Assembly: GCF_002844275.1 (NCBI RefSeq)
Contig: NZ_NXGX01000004.1
Location: forward strand, 372,001-436,000
Source of the DNA: Thalassospira lohafexi
GTDB taxonomy: Bacteria; Pseudomonadota; Alphaproteobacteria; Rhodospirillales; Thalassospiraceae
Reading direction: 5' to 3'
Length of the DNA stretch: 64,000 nucleotides
In this document: positions 18,064 through 27,057 of the stretch, in pieces
Numbering within the stretch: position 1 is the first letter of the stretch
Layout: every line of letters begins with the position of its first letter
Made by a program: the position numbers and the translations under genes
Notes under the pieces: model-generated
Told to the model about the DNA's origin: nothing
Databases searched by the model: none
The model's input: the letters and a program-made list of their open reading frames with translations, nothing else

Positions 18064-18486
18064 ATGGCGGATGGTCTTTTCGTGCAATTGAGCAGCCAAG
18101 CTTGGTCGCAATACAAATCGGTGACGTCACGCGACACCAGTTATCTCACGCTGCTTGAGCCTAAGTATCAGACTTTTTTGTCTGCTGCGGGCAAGGTCGA
18201 TGCGTCTATGGCAAAACTGACGACACCGCCAAAGGCCGATCAGATCAGCCCTGTTGCGGATGCTGTCACCCTGATGGAATCGGCTCAATCCGGAATTATC
18301 CAGATCATCGAGAAATTTGTGCAAATGGATGCGCAGGCTGTAAAAAACACCGGGACGGTCAATCAGAAGGCGCTGTCTGACAAGAATGCGCAGGAACAAA
18401 GCACAGATCAGGACTTTCAGCTCGCGATTGATGGTGTCGTCTATCAGGCGCAAGTGCGGCTGGCCGCCGCAAGCGCAGAAGTGTAA
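18064..18486 (+). CDS. Small helical protein co-transcribed with the phospholipase D-like gene
   Basis: A 140-residue soluble, mostly helical, alanine/glutamine-rich protein. I do not recognise a family. There is no signal peptide, no membrane segment, and no cysteine. A strong AGAGGAGA ribosome-binding site precedes the ATG. It starts 43 bases after the PLD gene, so it is probably its partner: a chaperone, structural partner or immunity protein are the natural hypotheses. None is proven. The predicted long helices around 15-45 and 60-90 would fit a helical-bundle protein. Confidence 0.7.
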   Translation: MADGLFVQLSSQAWSQYKSVTSRDTSYLTLLEPKYQTFLSAAGKVDASMAKLTTPPKADQISPVADAVTLMESAQSGIIQIIEKFVQMDAQAVKNTGTVNQKALSDKNAQEQSTDQDFQLAIDGVVYQAQVRLAAASAEV

Positions 18487-18547
18487 GCAACTGCTATAGG
18501 GCGGCCAAGACCCAAGCCCAATACACAAGCCGGGCTCGCTTGAAGAA

Positions 18548-18844
18548 TTATGATTTCAGCGAAAATTTACGCACATCAAGCGGTTCGGCAAGGATTTCAT
18601 CTTTGCTGTCGGCAAAGGCGCGCAGGTAAGGTTGTTCGAAATGAAGGGTGAGATCTTCTTCGGACCGCCAGTTTTCATAGGCCATCCAGACCGCAGGATC
18701 GTCCTTGGACTGGTGCATGTCATAACTGATGCAGCCTTCTTCGGCGCGCGATGGTTCGACAAGGGCCAAAAGGCGTTTGCCAAGTTCTTCTTCCATGCCC
18801 GGTTTTGCGCGTGAAAAGACGACGAGGGTAAGCTGGTTTGACAT
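18548..18844 (-). CDS. Antibiotic biosynthesis monooxygenase (ABM)-domain protein
   Basis: A 98-residue protein of the ABM/YgiN-type ferredoxin-like dimeric alpha-beta barrel family. Typical features are VVFSRAKPGMEEELGKRLLA near 7-27, EEGCISYDMHQSKDDP near 35-50, and ENWRSEEDLTLHFEQPYLRAF near 57-77. The ATG at 18844 has AGGAT upstream. Such small proteins act as quinol monooxygenases or detoxification enzymes. It lies just downstream of the Ohr gene on the same strand, but the Ohr terminator intervenes, so it is likely separately transcribed. The family call is firm; the substrate is not. Confidence 0.85.
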   Translation of the reverse strand: MSNQLTLVVFSRAKPGMEEELGKRLLALVEPSRAEEGCISYDMHQSKDDPAVWMAYENWRSEEDLTLHFEQPYLRAFADSKDEILAEPLDVRKFSLKS

Positions 18845-18933
18845 GCGGGTATCCTGATCCTGAACAGTATTTTTTGATGGGCTGGATCATCGGGGGACAT
18901 CGCCGATCGAGCAACTGTTATTTGCCAACCGAC

Positions 18934-18968
18934 AAAAGAAAGGCCCGGTGCAGGGGAACACCGGGCCT
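18934..18968 (-). terminator. Intrinsic terminator of ohr
   Basis: A perfect 10-bp stem, 18941-18950 (AGGCCCGGTG) with 18959-18968 (CACCGGGCCT), and an 8-base loop. On the minus strand it is followed by TTCTTTTG. It lies 57 bases past the ohr stop codon. Confidence 0.88.
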
Positions 18969-19024
18969 GTAATTGCCAGTCGGCGATTTGGGGGGATGCC
19001 GACCAGCAGGGGGGAACTTTAAGG

Positions 19025-19450
19025 TTAGGCGATGGTGGTGGTTACATCAACATTGCCGCGGGTTGCATTGGAGTAAGGGCAAATGGTGTGGGCGGTTTCG
19101 ACCAGTTTTTCTGCATCGGCCTTATCAAGACCCGGAAGCGAAACCTTCAGCGTCACCGCAAGGCCAAATCCACCAGCGGAACGTGGGCCAATGCCAACTT
19201 CTGCATTGACTGATACGTCGCTCGGGACCTTGATTTTGGTCTGGCCGGAGGCTGCTTTCATCGCGCCGATAAAACAGGCGGAATAGCCCATGGCGAAAAG
19301 CTGTTCAGGGTTGTTGCCCTCACCGCCAGCACCGCCAAGTTCCTTTGGCGTGGTCAGTTTGACATCGAGACTGCCATCATCGGTTTTCGCACGGCCATCA
19401 CGGCCACCGGTGGCAGAAGCATGCGCGGTATATTTGACTTCAACAGACAT
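19025..19450 (-). CDS. ohr: Organic hydroperoxide reductase Ohr
   Basis: A 141-residue Ohr/OsmC-family thiol peroxidase that reduces organic and fatty-acid hydroperoxides in the cytoplasm. Both catalytic cysteines are present: C59 in GYSACFIGAMK and C124 in TICPYSNATRGNVDV, and the length is typical of Ohr rather than OsmC. The ATG at 19450 (MSVEVKYT) is preferred because AAAGGA sits eight bases upstream; the ATG nine bases earlier directly abuts that sequence. The matching OhrR repressor is encoded about 1.4 kb away, with a secreted esterase between. The terminator at 18934-18968 ends the transcript. Certain at family level. Confidence 0.95.
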   Translation of the reverse strand: MSVEVKYTAHASATGGRDGRAKTDDGSLDVKLTTPKELGGAGGEGNNPEQLFAMGYSACFIGAMKAASGQTKIKVPSDVSVNAEVGIGPRSAGGFGLAVTLKVSLPGLDKADAEKLVETAHTICPYSNATRGNVDVTTTIA

Positions 19451-19585
19451 GGTTTTCATCCTTTGTTTGAACAGTGGTTCGGTGGTGGTGAGCGCCCGGC
19501 TGTCTAGGTTCGTTCCCAGATGATATGTCGCCGGGGGGCGGCGGGCGCAACTGCACCCGCCTGATTTAATGTGAAAGTTTTGTGG

Positions 19586-20617
19586 TCATTGCCCGTGAAG
19601 GGCGGTGTGCAAGTACTGTCCGGCCTGGGCAATCGCGCCTTTGGCCGCGGGTGTATCAGCAAGGGCGTTGAGCATGACAAAGTCGTGGATCGTACCGTTA
19701 TAGCGGGTCACCGTGACATCAACGCCAGCCTGGGACAGTTTCCGGGCATAGGCTTCGCCCTCGTCACGCAGAACATCATTTTCAGCCGTGATCACGAGTG
19801 CCGGTGCCTGACCGGAAAGTTGTTCAGGTGTCGCATGGATCGGGGTGATTTTCGGATCCGTGCGGTCAGCGCCTTCGGGCAGATACTGGTTCCAGAACCA
19901 GTCCATCGCCGGTTTGGTCAACCACGGGCCGTTGGCAAAGCTGGTATAGGATCCATTGTCAAAATCGGCGTCAGTGACCGGATAAAACAGGACCTGTGCG
20001 GTGATGTCCGGTCCGCCGCGTTCCTGTGCCAACAGGGAGACGACCGCTGTCATATTGCCGCCAACACTGTCGCCAGCAATCGCCAGACGGGTCGGGTCAA
20101 CATTAAGCTGCTCACTGTGCTCGGCGACATATTTGGTCACCGCATAATCCTGTTCGATGGCAACCGGATAGCGCGCCTCGGGGGAGCGTTCATAATCAAC
20201 AAACACAAGGGCTGCATTGGCACGCACAGAGAGTTCACGCACCAGTCGGTCATGGGTTCCAGTATCGCCCATCACCCAGCCAGCTCCGTGGAAATAGACA
20301 ATCACCGGCAGGCGGTCGGTGTTGCCCTGTGGGCGGATGATCCGGACCTTGGTCGCACCGGTCGGGCCAACGGCAAAGGTGGTATCGGTGATATCAACAG
20401 CCGGTTTGGCAATCTCGCCAGACTGGGCGCCCGACAGAACGCCACGGGCTTGATTTGGTGTCAGGGTATAGATCGCCGGGCCACCAGATGCCGACAGGGC
20501 ATCAATGAATTTCTGGGTGGTGGGTTCAAGAACCGGGTCGGCCAATGCGGTGGTGGCAGACAGGGCGGCGGTCAAGGCAATCGCAGCAGAAGCAACTTTG
20601 GTTTTCAGCGGGCTCAT
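19586..20617 (-). CDS. Secreted alpha/beta hydrolase (HSL-family esterase)
   Basis: A 343-residue hormone-sensitive-lipase-type esterase with an N-terminal signal peptide (about 1-26, ending ATTALA-D), so it is periplasmic or exported. The oxyanion motif is FHGAGW at 109-114. The catalytic triad is readable: S184 in GDSVGGN, D281 in AENDVLRDE, H311 in TIHDF. ATG 20617 follows AAGGAT at a good distance. It lies between ohr and ohrR, is transcribed divergently from ohrR and shares with it a region carrying a strong palindrome, so it is likely induced by organic peroxides together with ohr. It could release or remove oxidised acyl groups; that role is an inference. Confidence 0.93.
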   Translation of the reverse strand: MSPLKTKVASAAIALTAALSATTALADPVLEPTTQKFIDALSASGGPAIYTLTPNQARGVLSGAQSGEIAKPAVDITDTTFAVGPTGATKVRIIRPQGNTDRLPVIVYFHGAGWVMGDTGTHDRLVRELSVRANAALVFVDYERSPEARYPVAIEQDYAVTKYVAEHSEQLNVDPTRLAIAGDSVGGNMTAVVSLLAQERGGPDITAQVLFYPVTDADFDNGSYTSFANGPWLTKPAMDWFWNQYLPEGADRTDPKITPIHATPEQLSGQAPALVITAENDVLRDEGEAYARKLSQAGVDVTVTRYNGTIHDFVMLNALADTPAAKGAIAQAGQYLHTALHGQ

Positions 20618-20678
20618 GATTTCGATCCTTTTAAGGGGCCGTCTTAACCGGCCGGTGTTTCGTTTTGGTGATTGTTTT

Positions 20679-20705
20679 ATCGCATACGATTTAATCGTGT
20701 GCGAT
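20679..20705. promoter_or_regulatory. Probable OhrR operator (27-bp palindrome)
   Basis: An inverted repeat with arms ATCGCATACGA and TCGTGTGCGAT around TTTAA, mismatched at only one position pair. It lies 61 bases upstream of the esterase start and about 190 bases before the OhrR start. The AT-rich palindrome between an MarR/OhrR gene and its divergent target is the expected operator layout. Confidence 0.75.
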
Positions 20706-20747
20706 ATAAATATGGGAATGCCAGTCATGTGAATAAATCGTTTGTAA

Positions 20748-20763
20748 TTTAATCGTGTGCGAT
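20748..20763. promoter_or_regulatory. Second copy of the OhrR half-operator
   Basis: The 16 bases TTTAATCGTGTGCGAT here are identical to 20690-20705, the right arm of the upstream palindrome. The copies start 58 bases apart, about five to six helical turns. The copy sits in its own imperfect palindrome (TTTAATCG, TGTG, CGATTTAAAT). It is likely a second OhrR site controlling ohrR itself. Confidence 0.65.
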
Positions 20764-20891
20764 TTAAATTAATCGTCTTTGAGTCGCATGATGATTTCTG
20801 GTGCGGGACTGTCAGGGCGTTTTTAAGGGCCGTACAGCCCGGAATTCCCAAGATCAGGTCGGCCAGATATTTCAAAAACGGGAAGAAGACA

Positions 20892-21350
20892 ATGGATGAC
20901 GCGTCAAAAGAAGACTTTCTGGATCTTGAAAAGTTTCTGTGCTTTTCGGTATATGCGGCCAGCCATGCCTTTAACCGCATCTATAAGCCGCTGCTTGATC
21001 GGCTTGGCCTGACCTATCCGCAATATCTGGTGATGGTCAGCCTGTGGCAGGAAGACGATCAATCGGTGCGCAGCATCGGGCAAAAGATGTTTCTTGAGTC
21101 CAGCACGCTGACCCCTTTGCTTAAACGGCTTGAGGCAAATGGCCTTGTCGTGCGCAAGCGTGACCCGGAAGACGAACGTTCCGTACGCGTACGCCTAAGC
21201 GTTGAAGGGAAGGCATTGCGCGAAAAGGCCGAGGAAGTTCCAGCCTGCATTCTTGATGCGACCGGACTGGACATTGAAACTGCCAAACGGTTGAACCGCG
21301 ATTTACAAGAACTCCGCACGCAGCTTGAACGTGGTGCGAAGAAGCTGTAA
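20892..21350 (+). CDS. ohrR: OhrR-type MarR family redox repressor
   Basis: A 152-residue MarR-family regulator. The peroxide-sensing cysteine of OhrR proteins is present at C17 in the hallmark context FLCFSVYAASHAFNR. It is followed by a winged helix (about 60-110, SIGQKMFLESSTLTPLLKRLEANGLVVRKRDPEDER in two overlapping family-typical parts). Oxidation of this cysteine by organic hydroperoxide releases DNA in characterised OhrR proteins. The ATG at 20892 follows GGAAGAAG. It is divergent from the esterase, with two operator-like repeats in the gap, and ohr lies beyond the esterase. This makes a coherent peroxide-response module. Confidence 0.92.
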   Translation: MDDASKEDFLDLEKFLCFSVYAASHAFNRIYKPLLDRLGLTYPQYLVMVSLWQEDDQSVRSIGQKMFLESSTLTPLLKRLEANGLVVRKRDPEDERSVRVRLSVEGKALREKAEEVPACILDATGLDIETAKRLNRDLQELRTQLERGAKKL

Positions 21351-21363
21351 CCCGCGACTTGCC

Positions 21364-21807
21364 CTAGGATGCTTTTGCCTTGCGGTCCCGATGATAGGTC
21401 AGTGCCCAGCCAAGGGCGGTTTTAAGGGCTGCTTCGGGCAGGGGCGTATCAATCGGTAAAATGATCGCCCGGTTGCCCTCGCAAGTCAGATCGGCCGATA
21501 AAAGACTGCGCGTGCGGTCAATCAAATCGGTCTTGCAATCAAAGAACACCATCACCTGATTTGGTGACTTTTCCTTCCAGTCGGCGCGGATGGTGATGCC
21601 CGATCCCGATTTTGGTCGCCATGCCGGTTCACCCCATTTCAGGCTTTCGTCCAGCGTGCCGACACTTGCCTCATCCCCGGCGATCTCAAAGATCCAGCGC
21701 CGGAGGGTCAGAAGCATCTGACGCGGTTTATCGGGATATGTGGCAAATTTCGCCGCCACATCGGTGGTGGCGAAATCAGGGGGCATCATCATAGCCATTC
21801 TTTCCAT
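21364..21807 (-). CDS. DUF1801 domain protein
   Basis: A protein of up to 147 residues with the DUF1801 (YdhG-like) fold: RQMLLTLRRWIFEIA near 30-44, ESLKWGEPAWRPKSGSGITI near 59-78, and a hydrophobic C-terminal helix AALKTALGWALTYH. The family is widespread and without known function; some members are iron-chaperone-like (frataxin-like fold). Start uncertain: the ATG at 21807 lies seven bases after the preceding gene's stop, but the ATG at 21792 has GGAAAG at a better distance. It follows the MAPEG gene and is probably co-transcribed with it. Confidence 0.82.
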   Translation of the reverse strand: MERMAMMMPPDFATTDVAAKFATYPDKPRQMLLTLRRWIFEIAGDEASVGTLDESLKWGEPAWRPKSGSGITIRADWKEKSPNQVMVFFDCKTDLIDRTRSLLSADLTCEGNRAIILPIDTPLPEAALKTALGWALTYHRDRKAKAS

Positions 21808-21814
21808 GCTGACG

Positions 21815-22222
21815 TTACATGCTGCCCATCTGGTTGCTCAGCGTTTGCACCAGCAACCAGACACCGACCACAATAAAGGTCAAATGCTGCATCAAAACCG
21901 CCGGTGCGATCAGGCTTTTGTTGGACCGCGCAAGGGTGCCAACGGCATGAAGGGCGCGGGCGACAAACAGAATGGCGGCCACCAGCCAGATGGTGGTTGA
22001 GGTTGCAAGCACCGCCTCAAGCGCCAGAACAAGCAGGATGCACATCGGGGCATTTTCGATGAAATTGCCGTGTGCGCGGATACGGCGGCGCAACACCAGA
22101 TCATCGCCATCGCCAAGGGCAATGCGAAGTTCGCGGCGGCGCAGGGAAACATTCAGGCTTAACGCCGTCAGCATCAGTGCAAAAAGTGCGGTCAGGCAGA
22201 TCGTCACGGGAAGCGGCAACAT
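21815..22222 (-). CDS. MAPEG family membrane protein
   Basis: A 135-residue integral membrane protein with four hydrophobic helices and the MAPEG signature RAHGNFIENAPMCILLVLAL near 49-68. MAPEG proteins include microsomal glutathione transferases and the YecN-type bacterial proteins; several act on lipid hydroperoxides, which would fit the nearby peroxide-response genes. There is a GGACA ribosome-binding site before the ATG at 22222. The DUF1801 gene begins seven bases after its stop. Confidence 0.87.
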   Translation of the reverse strand: MLPLPVTICLTALFALMLTALSLNVSLRRRELRIALGDGDDLVLRRRIRAHGNFIENAPMCILLVLALEAVLATSTTIWLVAAILFVARALHAVGTLARSNKSLIAPAVLMQHLTFIVVGVWLLVQTLSNQMGSM

Positions 22223-22300
22223 GATGCGGTGTCCTTATTTGAATGGGCCTAAATGGTTACGGCAATTCAACCACCGAATGGTTCAGGTATCAACAAAATG

Positions 22301-22330
22301 AAAAAGGCGGCACCGTCACATGGTGCCGCC
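22301..22330 (-). terminator. Intrinsic terminator of the chemotaxis receptor gene
   Basis: A perfect 9-bp stem (GGCGGCACC at 22306-22314 with GGTGCCGCC at 22322-22330), a 7-base loop and TTTTT on the minus strand. It lies 25 bases past the stop codon of the receptor gene. Confidence 0.9.
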
Positions 22331-22354
22331 CTGATGAAATCTATGGTCCTGATC

Positions 22355-24430
22355 CTAGATATTGCGCAGACGATCAAGGAAGTTTCTGACCTGTTCGTCA
22401 AGGTTGCGGGCTTCTTGTGCCAGTTGGGTTGCCCCGGCCTGCACATTTGATGCGGCATCCCCGGTTTCGCGCGAAGTATTGCGCACGATCCCGATGGAGG
22501 AGGAGACTTCGTTTGTCCCGGCTGCTGCCTGTTGAATGTTACCCGAAATTTCCGCCGTGGCCGCCCCTTGTTGTTCAACCGCCGATGCAATGGCGGTGGC
22601 GATTTCATTGATGCTTGAAATCGTTTCGGTGACCCGGCCAATTGCCCCGACGGTGTTGTGGGTTTCTGACTGGATCGACCCGATTTGCTGGGCGATTTCA
22701 TCGGTGGCCTTGGCCGTCTGATTGGCAAGGTTTTTGACTTCTTGTGCGACCACGGCAAAACCTTTGCCTGCTTCACCGGCACGGGCGGCCTCAATCGTGG
22801 CGTTCAGGGCCAAAAGGTTGGTCTGGGCTGCGATATCACTGATCAGGCTGACGACTTCGCCAATGCGATCGGCCGCCTCGGCAAGGCCGGTGACCATGGT
22901 GTTGGCATTGGATGCCTCGGTCACGGCGGTACTGGTGATGTCTGATGATTTTGCCACCTGCGAGCTGATTTCCTGAATGGAGGCAGACAGTTCTTCGGTG
23001 GCCGATGCAACGGTTTGAACGTTTGCACTGGCCTCATCGGCGGCAGCCGCAACGACAACGGCCTGTTCGGAACTTTGATCGGCCGCCGTGCGCATCCGGC
23101 GCGAGACCTGTTCCATGTTTTCGGCACTGTCAGACACATTGACAACAATACCGCCGACAGATTTTTCAAACTCGTCAGCCATCTGATGGCGGGTCCGGTT
23201 GCGCTCATCACTTGCGCGTTTTTCGGCGGCAAGCTTTTCTCGTTCGGCTTTTTGCATGCCTGCCGATGCTTCCTTGAACGATTCAAGTGCCTTGGCAATT
23301 GCACCGATTTCATCGGATCGATCCAGATAGGGAATCTGGACAGAAAAATCACCCTGTTGCAAATGGTCAATAACACCCGCCACACGGGTCATCGGACGGG
23401 CGACAAGGCCTTTGGTTAAGAACAAAATGACGCCAATCACAATCACCAACAAAACCACCCCGCCAATCAAGGTCGCGTTGCGCAGGTCATCGGCCGGGGC
23501 GAAAACGGTGGCCAGCGGCACATTGACAACCACACCCCACTGGTTGGGATAACCGGCAATTTCGACGGGCACAATCATGTGCATGGTTTGCGCATCATCA
23601 ATCCGGCGTGGTTCGCCCGATTTCATGGCATCGAGAATGGCGGCCTGAATGGTGTTGCCGCGATCAAGCTTTGTGCCGCGAATGTCGGCATTTTCATGTG
23701 CAACCCATGTGCCTTGGGCGGACACAAGATTGACCGTGCCGGTACCAAACGGGGTCAGTTCGGCAAACCGCTCCGACAGGGCGTTGAGTTCAAGATCGGC
23801 ACCTAAAACGCCAAGGAACTTTCCGGCCTGATCCTGCACGGGATAGACGAATGAGGTCAAAACCACGTCGCGTCCCTGAATGTCATAGGTGATGGCATCG
23901 GTGACATAGGGCTGATTGGTGGCCTTGGGGGCGGTGTAATATTCGTTGATTTCCGGGTTATCAAGGCCGGTCAGGTGATAGGGCGTAATGCCATCCCCGA
24001 AGTTATAGTAATAGGTCACATATTGACCCGTCCCGTCGCCAAACGGTTCGCCTTCGCCCTTGTAATCGGCATCCTTGCCGTCAAGCGCATTGGGCTCAAA
24101 CCCCGACCATGCCCCGGCAAGCGACGGATTATCGATCAGGGTACGGTTGAGTATTTCGTTATAGGCCGCGCGGTCGGTGCCGCCCTGTTCACGAATGGCA
24201 CGAAACGCCCCGGCAAGGTTTTGCGCCACCGACATCCCGCCATTCAGAACGTGACCGGCCTGTTCGGCATGGTAAAGCGCAACCGATCTGGCTTCACCAA
24301 CGGTGAGTTCTTCGGTGGTGTTGCTGGTTTCAAGCGTTTGAAGAAAAATACCAACAATCAGGCAGGCGGCAATGGCAAGCGCACTGACAAGTGTCAATTT
24401 CGCGCCCAGCGACAGGTTAGAAAAACGCAT
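22355..24430 (-). CDS. Methyl-accepting chemotaxis protein with a periplasmic Cache domain
   Basis: A 691-residue chemoreceptor. A first membrane helix lies at about 11-33, followed by a large periplasmic dCache-type sensor domain (about 35-325; [56 protein letters not shown] in separate blocks). A second membrane helix near 327-346 leads to a HAMP domain (to about 400), then the MCP signalling domain with the highly conserved hairpin tip [32 protein letters not shown] read in parts. ATG 24430 (MRFSNLSLG) follows AAGGATG. The gene is followed by its own terminator. No che genes are adjacent; the ligand is not predictable, though dCache receptors often sense amino or organic acids. Confidence 0.95.
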   Translation of the reverse strand: MRFSNLSLGAKLTLVSALAIAACLIVGIFLQTLETSNTTEELTVGEARSVALYHAEQAGHVLNGGMSVAQNLAGAFRAIREQGGTDRAAYNEILNRTLIDNPSLAGAWSGFEPNALDGKDADYKGEGEPFGDGTGQYVTYYYNFGDGITPYHLTGLDNPEINEYYTAPKATNQPYVTDAITYDIQGRDVVLTSFVYPVQDQAGKFLGVLGADLELNALSERFAELTPFGTGTVNLVSAQGTWVAHENADIRGTKLDRGNTIQAAILDAMKSGEPRRIDDAQTMHMIVPVEIAGYPNQWGVVVNVPLATVFAPADDLRNATLIGGVVLLVIVIGVILFLTKGLVARPMTRVAGVIDHLQQGDFSVQIPYLDRSDEIGAIAKALESFKEASAGMQKAEREKLAAEKRASDERNRTRHQMADEFEKSVGGIVVNVSDSAENMEQVSRRMRTAADQSSEQAVVVAAAADEASANVQTVASATEELSASIQEISSQVAKSSDITSTAVTEASNANTMVTGLAEAADRIGEVVSLISDIAAQTNLLALNATIEAARAGEAGKGFAVVAQEVKNLANQTAKATDEIAQQIGSIQSETHNTVGAIGRVTETISSINEIATAIASAVEQQGAATAEISGNIQQAAAGTNEVSSSIGIVRNTSRETGDAASNVQAGATQLAQEARNLDEQVRNFLDRLRNI

Positions 24431-24603
24431 CAAACCACATCCTTTTCGGCCTATGCTTTTGGGTGATATTAGAAATATGGATATGCATCCCAAAGTTTCA
24501 ATAACTTGGGGAGAAGCACAAGCATTTCAGTCACCCTGCCTATACTTTAGGGGCTGAACCCGTCAGATAGCAGCCGAATTTAAGTCGCGATGGGGAGAAG
24601 GAT

Positions 24604-27054
24604 TTATGAAATATTGCTGTTGGACTGCTTTTTGGCTGCTTTATCGGCAAAGACCGCATCCGCGGGAACGGGTTTGCTAAACAGGAAGCCTTGCAGATCG
24701 GTGCAGCCCATTTCGCGCAAGAAATGATACTGTTCTTCGGTTTCGACACCTTCGACCGTGGTATGCAGGCCAAGCGAGCTTGCCATTGCCAGCATGGCCT
24801 CGACCAGGGCGGCATCGTCGGCTTTGCCTGGAAGATCTTTGACAAATGCCCTGTCGATTTTAATGCGTTTGATCGGCAGGCTTTTGATCGAGCGCAAGCA
24901 GGAATACCCCGTGCCAAAATCATCAATGGCAAGCGAAACGCCAACCTCGCGCAATTCGTGCAGCATGCGGATCATGCTGGTTTCATCCTGAATCATGCTT
25001 TCGGTGATCTCGATTTCGAGATATTCCGCAGGCAATCCGGCAACAGCCAGTGCATGTTGCACCGTTTCGGCAAAGTTGGGCATCTTCAACTGACGGACCG
25101 ACACATTGACCGCCATGGTGATTTTCTGATCAAGCTCATCCTGCCAGCGCCGGGCCTGCAGGCAGGCTTCGCGCAGCACCCAGTCGCCGATTTCAATAAT
25201 CAGGCCGCTTTGTTCGGCCACCGGGATGATTTCATGGGGCCCAAGCAAGCCACTTGTCGGATGGTTCCAGCGCAAAAGTGCTTCCACCCCGACAAGGTCG
25301 CCAGTATGGGCGTTCATTTGTGGCTGGTAGTATAAAACCAGTTCGTTGTTTTCAAGCCCGCGCCGCAATTCCAGTGACCGGGTCATATAGCGGGTTGCGG
25401 TTTCCGTCATTTCCGACTGATAAAACGCATAGGTCCGCCGTCCGCGGTCTTTTGCCGCGTACATGGCGGTATCGGCCAGCCGGATCAAATCCTGTGGCGA
25501 CAAGGCGTTGTCAGGATACAGCGAAATCCCGATGCTGGCCGACAGAGTCAGTTCATGGCCGATAATGTAAAACGGGCGTTGCAGTTCACTGATGATCTTC
25601 ATTGCAAGATTGGCCGCCGCCGTGGCGTTCTGGATGTTCTCACGGATGATCATGAATTCATCGCCGCCAAGGCGCGCAATGGTATCGGCGCGCTCGGTAA
25701 CCGCCTTGATCCGGGTTGATGCGATCAGCAAAACCTGATCCCCGGCTGCATGGCCCAGTGTGTCATTGATGTTTTTAAAATCATCAATATCAAGAAACAG
25801 GCAGGCAACACGCGCACCGACGGGTTCGCTGCGTTCAATCGCGCGGTTCAGGCGGTCGGTTGCCAACAACCGGTTGGGCAGGCTGGTCAGCCCGTCATAT
25901 TGCGCAAGATAGTGCAGTTCCTGTTCTGCCTGACGGATCGCGGTGCGGTCCGAAACGATGGCGACAAAATGGGTCAGTTCGCCGTCGTCGTCTTCAACCG
26001 CGATGATCTGTGTCGCCAGGGAAATCGGATTGCCCTGAATGTTGCGGGTTTCGATATCGCGGTGCCAATGGCGTCTGTGGCGCAAGGTATGAAACAGGTC
26101 TTGATAAAACCCGGCTGAATACTCCTCAGGGGCCAGGAAGTAGGGTGGTTTGTTCAGTGTGCCTTTGGGGCCTGTGCCGGTAATATGGTAGTAGGCCTTG
26201 TTGGCATTGGTGACATTAAGGTCCGGATCAAGGATCAGGATACCATCCTGCGTCGTTTCATAGACGGCCATGGCTTCGCGCAATTTATCATTGGTCATGC
26301 GCTGATCGGTGATGTCCTGCATCATGCCAATAATGCGGTGCGTACCATTGCGGTCATTGGAAAATGATTTGCCGCGTGCGCGCAGCCAACGCTGTTCTTT
26401 ATGCGCGTTGATGCTGCGGAATACGACATCGTAAAAATCACCGTGCTGCACGGCATAGGTAAATGCCTTACGCACACTGTCGCGGTCCTCGGATTCCACC
26501 CGGTCAAGGAAGGCATCCCATGTTTCAGTCACCGTTTCGGTTTCCTGGGGTGTTTGGAAGTTGCCAAGACCCGTGCTGTGCATTTCGCGCGTGTTGACAT
26601 CAATTTCCCAGCAACTCATTTGCGCTGCGGACATCGCCAGTGACAGGCGTTGCTGACTTTCGCGCAGGGCCATTTCGGCAACCCGGCGTTCCAGTGCCAT
26701 CTGGATCGTGGCATGCAGTTCGCGTTCAGAAAACGGCTTTAACAAGAAACCATAAGGACGCGTTTTCTTGGCGCGTGCCAATGTTGCGTCTTCGGAGTGG
26801 GCCGAAAGATAGATCACCGGGATCATCAGATCGGGTGGAATGCCCGCCGCCGTTTCAATGCCGTCAATGTCGCCATCAATGCGGATGTCCATCAAGATGA
26901 TGTCAGGTGGATCGCGCTCAATCGCTTTGAGCGCGTCATAGCCAGCACTGTGCGCAGAGGTTCGGTCATAGCCGAGTTTTTCAAGTTGCTTGCGCAAATG
27001 CAGCGCAATCACTCTTTCATCTTCGACGATCATGACATGAACCGTTTTTGGCAT
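24604..27054 (-). CDS. REC-PAS-GGDEF-EAL response regulator
   Basis: An 816-residue response regulator with c-di-GMP output. Order: receiver domain (about 1-125; phosphoacceptor aspartate in IILMDIRIDG near 56), two PAS/PAC units (about 135-255 and 258-375), GGDEF domain (about 380-540, motif GGDEF intact), and EAL domain (about 555-805, EALLRW and DDFGTGYS intact). Unlike the gene at 1438, the position of the RxxD inhibition site reads ERAD, so product inhibition of the cyclase is probably absent. It starts three bases after the stop of the histidine kinase gene at 27058, so the pair is one operon and a cognate two-component system controlling c-di-GMP. Confidence 0.94.
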   Translation of the reverse strand: MPKTVHVMIVEDERVIALHLRKQLEKLGYDRTSAHSAGYDALKAIERDPPDIILMDIRIDGDIDGIETAAGIPPDLMIPVIYLSAHSEDATLARAKKTRPYGFLLKPFSERELHATIQMALERRVAEMALRESQQRLSLAMSAAQMSCWEIDVNTREMHSTGLGNFQTPQETETVTETWDAFLDRVESEDRDSVRKAFTYAVQHGDFYDVVFRSINAHKEQRWLRARGKSFSNDRNGTHRIIGMMQDITDQRMTNDKLREAMAVYETTQDGILILDPDLNVTNANKAYYHITGTGPKGTLNKPPYFLAPEEYSAGFYQDLFHTLRHRRHWHRDIETRNIQGNPISLATQIIAVEDDDGELTHFVAIVSDRTAIRQAEQELHYLAQYDGLTSLPNRLLATDRLNRAIERSEPVGARVACLFLDIDDFKNINDTLGHAAGDQVLLIASTRIKAVTERADTIARLGGDEFMIIRENIQNATAAANLAMKIISELQRPFYIIGHELTLSASIGISLYPDNALSPQDLIRLADTAMYAAKDRGRRTYAFYQSEMTETATRYMTRSLELRRGLENNELVLYYQPQMNAHTGDLVGVEALLRWNHPTSGLLGPHEIIPVAEQSGLIIEIGDWVLREACLQARRWQDELDQKITMAVNVSVRQLKMPNFAETVQHALAVAGLPAEYLEIEITESMIQDETSMIRMLHELREVGVSLAIDDFGTGYSCLRSIKSLPIKRIKIDRAFVKDLPGKADDAALVEAMLAMASSLGLHTTVEGVETEEQYHFLREMGCTDLQGFLFSKPVPADAVFADKAAKKQSNSNIS

Positions 27055-27057
27055 TTA

